From assembly GCA_944382775.1 (NCBI GenBank), contig CALWNI010000008.1:1-56369 (forward strand): a stretch of DNA of 56,369 nucleotides, written 5' to 3'. The position numbers were made by a program, and so were the translations under genes. Position 1 is the stretch's first letter; each line of letters opens with the position of its first letter. The stretch is from an uncultured Allofournierella sp. (lineage in GTDB: Bacteria; Bacillota; Clostridia; Oscillospirales; Ruminococcaceae). Positions 52,312-56,369 of the stretch are shown here, in pieces. The notes under the pieces were generated by a model. That model made no database searches. It was not told where the DNA came from and saw only the letters and a program-made list of their open reading frames with translations.

Positions 52312-54663
52312 TTATCCCCACCGTTCTTCCAACCAGTTTTTGCAAAGCCAGCTCAATGCTAGTGCAATCAATACGACGCCAAAACCTGCCCATAAATCCG
52401 GCCGCTGCATTAGCTCGGCCATATGGAACAAGGGATAAAACCCACACCAGCGCATCCCCGAAAGCCCGCTCAACGCAAGCAATGAGGGCAAGCAAAACAC
52501 CACACTACCCACAAACAATGCACCCAACGCATTGCCAATCCGCTCAGACAATGCCATTGAAATAAACATCATTGCAAAACACGCCACTAGTCGGCACAGC
52601 ACACCCAAGATTAAAACATCCGAAAGTTTAATGCATGCAGGCAACGCTTGGTACCCTTGCAAACTCATGGCTGGAGCAAACGGCTGTGAAAGCCAATAAT
52701 CCCGCACAACCACAATAAACCGAGGCAAACAGGTAATACAGGTAATCAAAACCGCACCAATACTGCCTGCGGCTAACTTGCGGCGCACCGTATGCCGACG
52801 CCCCAACGGGGTTGCCATTACCACCCGTTTCATACCACCTTTGTGTTCAAATGCAAACAAACCGGTAAAGCACACACAACTTACGATTCCGGCCAGTAAC
52901 GTGTCCCGCAAGTCGCCATCTCCTTGCAAGCCGAACAGCTTTTCCCATCCGCTTTCGTATACCAAGTGTGCTTTTGGATTTTCTTTTATGTAGGCTACAT
53001 TGTTATACAAAATCTGCTGGAACACACCCATTTTTTCCTGCAAACCATAATAAGCACCCATTTGTGCCTGATACATTTCCTCGCTAATCTTACCGGCTTG
53101 CAGGTCGCGATTTAACTGGCGAATCGGCTCGAACTCTTCATTCAACTCCAAAAGTGTTTGGTAGGTTTTTTCGGTATAGGGGCCTTCCAGCTTTTTCATA
53201 TAATAGGTATAATAAATCTCTTCTGCATCAAGATAGCTTTGTGTGTTGACTGTCTGCCATGTTTGATAGCCCACAAAAACCAGCAATATTACTCCGGCAC
53301 CGCATAGCGCAAACAACTTGCGTGTTTCCTGCCGAAATACGGTCGTTGCCTTTGTTTTTGCTGCTTTTCTGCGCAAACCTGCAAATGCAGGTGCTGCCAA
53401 CAACTGCCCACAGCAAAAAAGCCAACAAAAGCCCAATGCCAAAGCCATGCCATACAAAACAGCCGAGAGCCACTCCACAAACGGCAAGCTGATGGGCGTA
53501 TCAAACCAATACAAATTGCGGTAGTTTCCCAACAGTTCATTGGTACGCAAAAGGCTAACCAAATTGGCATATTTGATTACGTTGAAATGGCTTGTTGCAG
53601 GAATCAGCTCACGAATCAGCCACTGTGCGGCCGGCAATGCCAACGCACCGCACCAACCCGAAAAGGCACATCTGGCCCATAATGCCGCCAACATAACCCA
53701 AAGTCCCATTACAAATGTGCCTGCCCATTTTGCTAGCAAAAAGCGACCCAAATATTCGCCCACGGTAATTTGCATGGTACAGCGCATAAGCGCCGGTACG
53801 CTTTGAATGCTGCGATTCAGCGAGCCTAAGCCAAAAGTTAACCCACAATAGATAAGGTTTACACCATACATCAAAACCAACACGACAAGCAGACTTACTG
53901 CCAAGGCCATCAACTTTGCCAGTGCTGTTTTGAATCGACCACCCGGCATGCTTCGTACCAAACTTAGCATGCCGCTGTCCCGTTCCTGCCGTACCAACAA
54001 ACTTGCCAAAAGCAACATTGCAGCCAGCAAAATCAAATCGGTAAACTGGTAATCCAATGCGGTATACAAGCCTTTTTGCGGTGAATACTCTATTTTTACG
54101 TTGTGCAGCCCTGCATACACAGCTGCTGTTTTCTCAATGTTTGCACGGTCATACCCGCTTTTGCCATTGTTGAAAATCGAAATATTCGAAAGCTGATTTG
54201 CCTTGGTTTGCACATCCTCCAAAAACTGCGAATAGTTCGCCACCGTGTCTAGCTCTGTTTTTATCTTACTCAAAAAGCTATGCTCCACCAACAAATCACC
54301 TGTGTAAAGGTCATAACTTTTGTTTTTGTAGGCTTCTTCGTATTGGTCAAACAAATCGGCATATTCTTGCCGCACATTCATTCCCATGTAGCCGCCCGAT
54401 GCTTGATAGGACAAAATCCTATCAATTTGCAGCACACCGTACACAAGATCCAATTTTTCATTGATAAACGCTTGTTGCTGTTGGGTGCTTAACCCAGACA
54501 TATCCTGTGCAATTGCACGCCAATGGGCTGGCTGTGCACTATTTTCACCGGGTTTTGTGCCGGTATACAACAAAAACAGATTGGCCGCAGCTAAAACTGC
54601 CAAGCACAGCACAAAGATACGCTGACCCCATATTTTGCGCAGTTCCGCAAGCAGCAATCTCAT
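52312..54663 (-). CDS. ABC-2 type transporter permease, duplicated architecture
   Basis: A 783-residue membrane protein. It starts LLLAELRKIWGQRIFVLCLAVL, the usual start of ABC-2 permeases, then a large extracytoplasmic loop and a first group of helices (about 205-430). A second membrane anchor (about 455-475), another soluble loop and more helices follow. This is two permease modules in one chain. It overlaps the ATPase gene by 4 bases, so both form one exporter. Substrate unknown. Confidence 0.8.
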   Translation of the reverse strand: MRLLLAELRKIWGQRIFVLCLAVLAAANLFLLYTGTKPGENSAQPAHWRAIAQDMSGLSTQQQQAFINEKLDLVYGVLQIDRILSYQASGGYMGMNVRQEYADLFDQYEEAYKNKSYDLYTGDLLVEHSFLSKIKTELDTVANYSQFLEDVQTKANQLSNISIFNNGKSGYDRANIEKTAAVYAGLHNVKIEYSPQKGLYTALDYQFTDLILLAAMLLLASLLVRQERDSGMLSLVRSMPGGRFKTALAKLMALAVSLLVVLVLMYGVNLIYCGLTFGLGSLNRSIQSVPALMRCTMQITVGEYLGRFLLAKWAGTFVMGLWVMLAALWARCAFSGWCGALALPAAQWLIRELIPATSHFNVIKYANLVSLLRTNELLGNYRNLYWFDTPISLPFVEWLSAVLYGMALALGFCWLFCCGQLLAAPAFAGLRRKAAKTKATTVFRQETRKLFALCGAGVILLVFVGYQTWQTVNTQSYLDAEEIYYTYYMKKLEGPYTEKTYQTLLELNEEFEPIRQLNRDLQAGKISEEMYQAQMGAYYGLQEKMGVFQQILYNNVAYIKENPKAHLVYESGWEKLFGLQGDGDLRDTLLAGIVSCVCFTGLFAFEHKGGMKRVVMATPLGRRHTVRRKLAAGSIGAVLITCITCLPRFIVVVRDYWLSQPFAPAMSLQGYQALPACIKLSDVLILGVLCRLVACFAMMFISMALSERIGNALGALFVGSVVFCLPSLLALSGLSGMRWCGFYPLFHMAELMQRPDLWAGFGVVLIALALSWLCKNWLEERWG

Positions 54664-55385
54664 TTGCCATCCTCCTCACCAAATACTGCAAGATACACAG
54701 CTTCCAAGTTTTCTTTTGGCGCATATGTTTCAATCAGCTTGTCTACGGGGGCTTGGTCTACCAGTTCGCCGCTTTTTAAAAGCAAAATTTCTGTGGCGAC
54801 TGTTTCCACATCACTTACCACATGGGTAGCTACTAAAATAATGCGATCCTTTGCAAGGTCTGCCAATAAACTGCGCAAGCGCACCCGTTCTTTTGGGTCA
54901 AGCCCTGCGGTTGGCTCATCTAAAATTAAAAGTTTGGGATTTCCCAAAAGGGCACTTGCCAACAAAAGCCGCTGTTTCATGCCCCCGGAATATGCCGCCA
55001 GCCGTTTATCCAATTCGTTGGAAAGGTTTACCCAGCCTGCTACTCGCTCCACCTGTTCCGATACTTCTTTTGCCGGAATCTCCTTGAGGGCGCACATATA
55101 CGCCAAAAACTTTCGACCGGTGTAGCTATCGTACAATCCTTGCTGCTGTGGCATGTAGCCCAGCGCACGGCGAAATTGAATATCAAGTGCCCTAGCATTT
55201 TTGCCACACCACCGCACACTACCGCTATCTTGCTGCAAGCTGCCGGTAATGATATTGATTAGGGTGGATTTGCCTGCACCATTTGGCCCCAAAAGACCAT
55301 AAAGGCCTGGACCAAGGGTGAAACTCACCCCAGCCAGAGCCTGCTTTTTTTGTTGTTTTTTGTGCAGAATTCCCCGTTTGCTCAC
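54660..55385 (-). CDS. ABC transporter ATP-binding protein
   Basis: A 241-residue ABC ATPase with Walker A GPNGAGKST, Q-loop YMPQQQGLYD, signature YSGGMKQR, Walker B LLILDEPTAGLDPKE and switch His in ATHVVSDVE, as in the drug or peptide exporter subfamily of BcrA/CcmA type. The start is a GTG that overlaps the stop of a short upstream frame, so translational coupling is likely. It pairs with the permease gene. Confidence 0.88.
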   Translation of the reverse strand: MSKRGILHKKQQKKQALAGVSFTLGPGLYGLLGPNGAGKSTLINIITGSLQQDSGSVRWCGKNARALDIQFRRALGYMPQQQGLYDSYTGRKFLAYMCALKEIPAKEVSEQVERVAGWVNLSNELDKRLAAYSGGMKQRLLLASALLGNPKLLILDEPTAGLDPKERVRLRSLLADLAKDRIILVATHVVSDVETVATEILLLKSGELVDQAPVDKLIETYAPKENLEAVYLAVFGEEDGK

Positions 55386-55486
55386 ATAGCTTTTTTCAGT
55401 TTTTCTACCACAAGCTGTGGATAAACTGCTTCTTGTTGCGCCATAAACCGTTCCACCTCTGCATTATCCCCAAAATTCGGGTTGCG
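55382..55486 (-). pseudogene. C-terminal gene remnant or mini-ORF coupled to the ABC ATPase
   Basis: A 34-codon open stretch between an in-frame TAA at 55487 and TGA at 55382 encodes an amphipathic peptide (FMAQQEAVYPQLVVEKLKKAM). An ATG at 55444 with AGAGGTGG upstream would give 20 residues. The stop overlaps the GTG of the ATPase. It looks like the tail of a lost upstream gene or a coupling mini-ORF; I cannot assign a family. Confidence 0.35.
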
Positions 55487-55514
55487 TTATCCAAATCACT
55501 TCTATTTTAAAAGG

Positions 55515-56369
55515 TTACTGATCAGGAAAAGCAATTTCATTGCCCAGCTTTCCGTTCCAATAATCCTCTTTACTTGCAATGCAATAAATAGCAGGATAGG
55601 TCATTTCTCCCACCAAGTTATATTCTTCTTGGTTTTTCAGGAGCTTTTCATCATAACGTATCAAATAAAAAAGCGAATCTCCTACGTCCCCGATAATTGT
55701 CTTACCATTTCCACGCGTAGAGATATATCGAACCCCTGTCAGCTCTCCGGTTTCGCAATCAATCAATGCATTCACAGGCTCTTTTTCTGCGTCTTCCAAA
55801 GTCAAGGCAAATTTGTCATCATAAAGATAAACCAAGCCATATAGCACATCGCCCGGTTCAAGCTCCGGTGCTTGGAATTTTTTGCTTTCACCTTTCACTA
55901 AATTTTCATACCCCAATTCATTGGTATGCGTGTCATAAGTACAAAAATAGTCCCCTTGTATATTGCAATACTGGGTTTCATTATCAAACTGAGACCCCAG
56001 TGTATGATTGCTCCAATCCTCCATGGAAGGATTTTCCGACGATAGATCTACGGTAAAATACTGATATTCGCTTCCGTTTATATGCAGATAAACCAATTCA
56101 CTTCTAACCGCGCCCATCAAACTATTCGACTCTCGCTCGCCTTCTGGGTAAGAAAACAGCACTTCTCTTTCGCCCATTTGCAAATCAATGGTTTCCATCT
56201 GCCGATGATAATTGCCTTCTGCATCTGTTTTTCCTATTTCACACAGAATGGAATCCCCATATCCGAAAATACAATCTGTAAACTCCTCTCCATTGTTCAG
56301 TTCCACTACAATTTTTCGGTCGGTACCATCCGGATTCATCCGCATCAAATAAGGATGATACGAATCGGT
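55515..56369 (-). CDS. propeller-like protein, truncated by the window edge
   Basis: The frame is open to the right edge (in-frame TDSYHPYLMRMNPDGTDRK), so the start lies outside. The visible 284 residues contain strand-rich repeats and the phrase LMRMNPDGTDRKIVVE, typical of the DUF5050 or TolB-like propeller repeats used by exported Clostridia proteins. No catalytic residues are visible. It is followed by the ABC exporter operon in the same direction, with no terminator seen between them. Confidence 0.65.
   Translation of the reverse strand, partial: TDSYHPYLMRMNPDGTDRKIVVELNNGEEFTDCIFGYGDSILCEIGKTDAEGNYHRQMETIDLQMGEREVLFSYPEGERESNSLMGAVRSELVYLHINGSEYQYFTVDLSSENPSMEDWSNHTLGSQFDNETQYCNIQGDYFCTYDTHTNELGYENLVKGESKKFQAPELEPGDVLYGLVYLYDDKFALTLEDAEKEPVNALIDCETGELTGVRYISTRGNGKTIIGDVGDSLFYLIRYDEKLLKNQEEYNLVGEMTYPAIYCIASKEDYWNGKLGNEIAFPDQ

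Noticed and set aside
1-56369. CRISPR array, prophage or insertion sequence
   Set aside because: No regularly spaced repeats, no transposase, integrase or phage structural proteins were seen anywhere in the window.

Overview
The window looks like a chromosomal housekeeping segment of an anaerobic, low-to-mid GC Gram-positive bacterium of class Clostridia, most likely Oscillospiraceae/Ruminococcaceae. This rests on the S10 ribosomal-protein gene order, RqcH, a group 1 ECF cassette (ecfA1-ecfA2-ecfT-truA), an [FeFe] hydrogenase with rubrerythrin under a PerR-type box, a PPi-type phosphofructokinase, a DUF5711 protein and AGGAGG-type ribosome binding sites. Species assignment is inference only. 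I see no prophage, insertion sequence, CRISPR array or plasmid function.

Layout. 1-4.0 kb (minus): the start of the S10 operon (rpsJ-rplC-rplD-rplW-rplB-rpsS-rplV-rpsC, cut by the window edge), with a sigma-A promoter and a structured leader of about 320 nt. 4.1-11.6 kb (minus): a zinc-ribbon membrane protein, rqcH, a DUF1858-trmK-Nif3 operon, a DUF2142 membrane protein, a small zinc protein, a degenerate tRNA and a sigma factor. 11.9-17.1 kb (minus): a DEAD-box helicase behind a leader terminator, a PerR-controlled operon whose hydrogenase ORF runs in frame into rubrerythrin, and a lipoprotein. 17.3-31.6 kb (minus): tRNA-Leu(CAA), a TetM-like GTPase fused to a YacP/Rae1-like nuclease domain, a ClpE-like unfoldase, CvpA, DUF5711, truA, the ECF module, an rRNA-type methyltransferase, ruvB-ruvA-ruvC and tRNA-Val(GAC). 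31.7-43.7 kb (mixed): typA (+), a PTPS-related membrane protein (-), PPi-PFK (+), a frameshifted EAL protein (+), sbcCD (-) and a GNAT acetyltransferase (+); each plus-strand gene or pair meets its minus-strand neighbour at a shared bidirectional terminator. 43.7-56.4 kb (minus): a double GT-C glycosyltransferase, cysS, DUF1232, corA with a leader peptide and candidate attenuator, a G5/3D-domain protein, a small exported protein, an ABC-2 transporter pair and a truncated propeller-like protein.

Themes. Translation and its quality control dominate: ribosomal proteins, RqcH, TrmK, TruA, two EF-G-like GTPases (BipA and the TetM-like/NYN fusion), two intact tRNAs and cysS. Oxidative-stress defence sits in the perR-hydrogenase-rubrerythrin operon. 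Leader-RNA control appears several times: the S10 leader, the helicase terminator and the corA leader peptide.

The best candidates for something undescribed are (1) the 26-codon ORF upstream of corA, which starts M-D-G-D-P like the Mg-sensing MgtL peptide of enterobacteria and overlaps mutually exclusive hairpins; (2) the fusion of a TetM-like ribosomal GTPase to a Rae1-like A-site endonuclease domain; (3) the stop-less hydrogenase-rubrerythrin reading frame with an internal ribosome binding site; and (4) the compact attenuator in front of the DEAD-box helicase.
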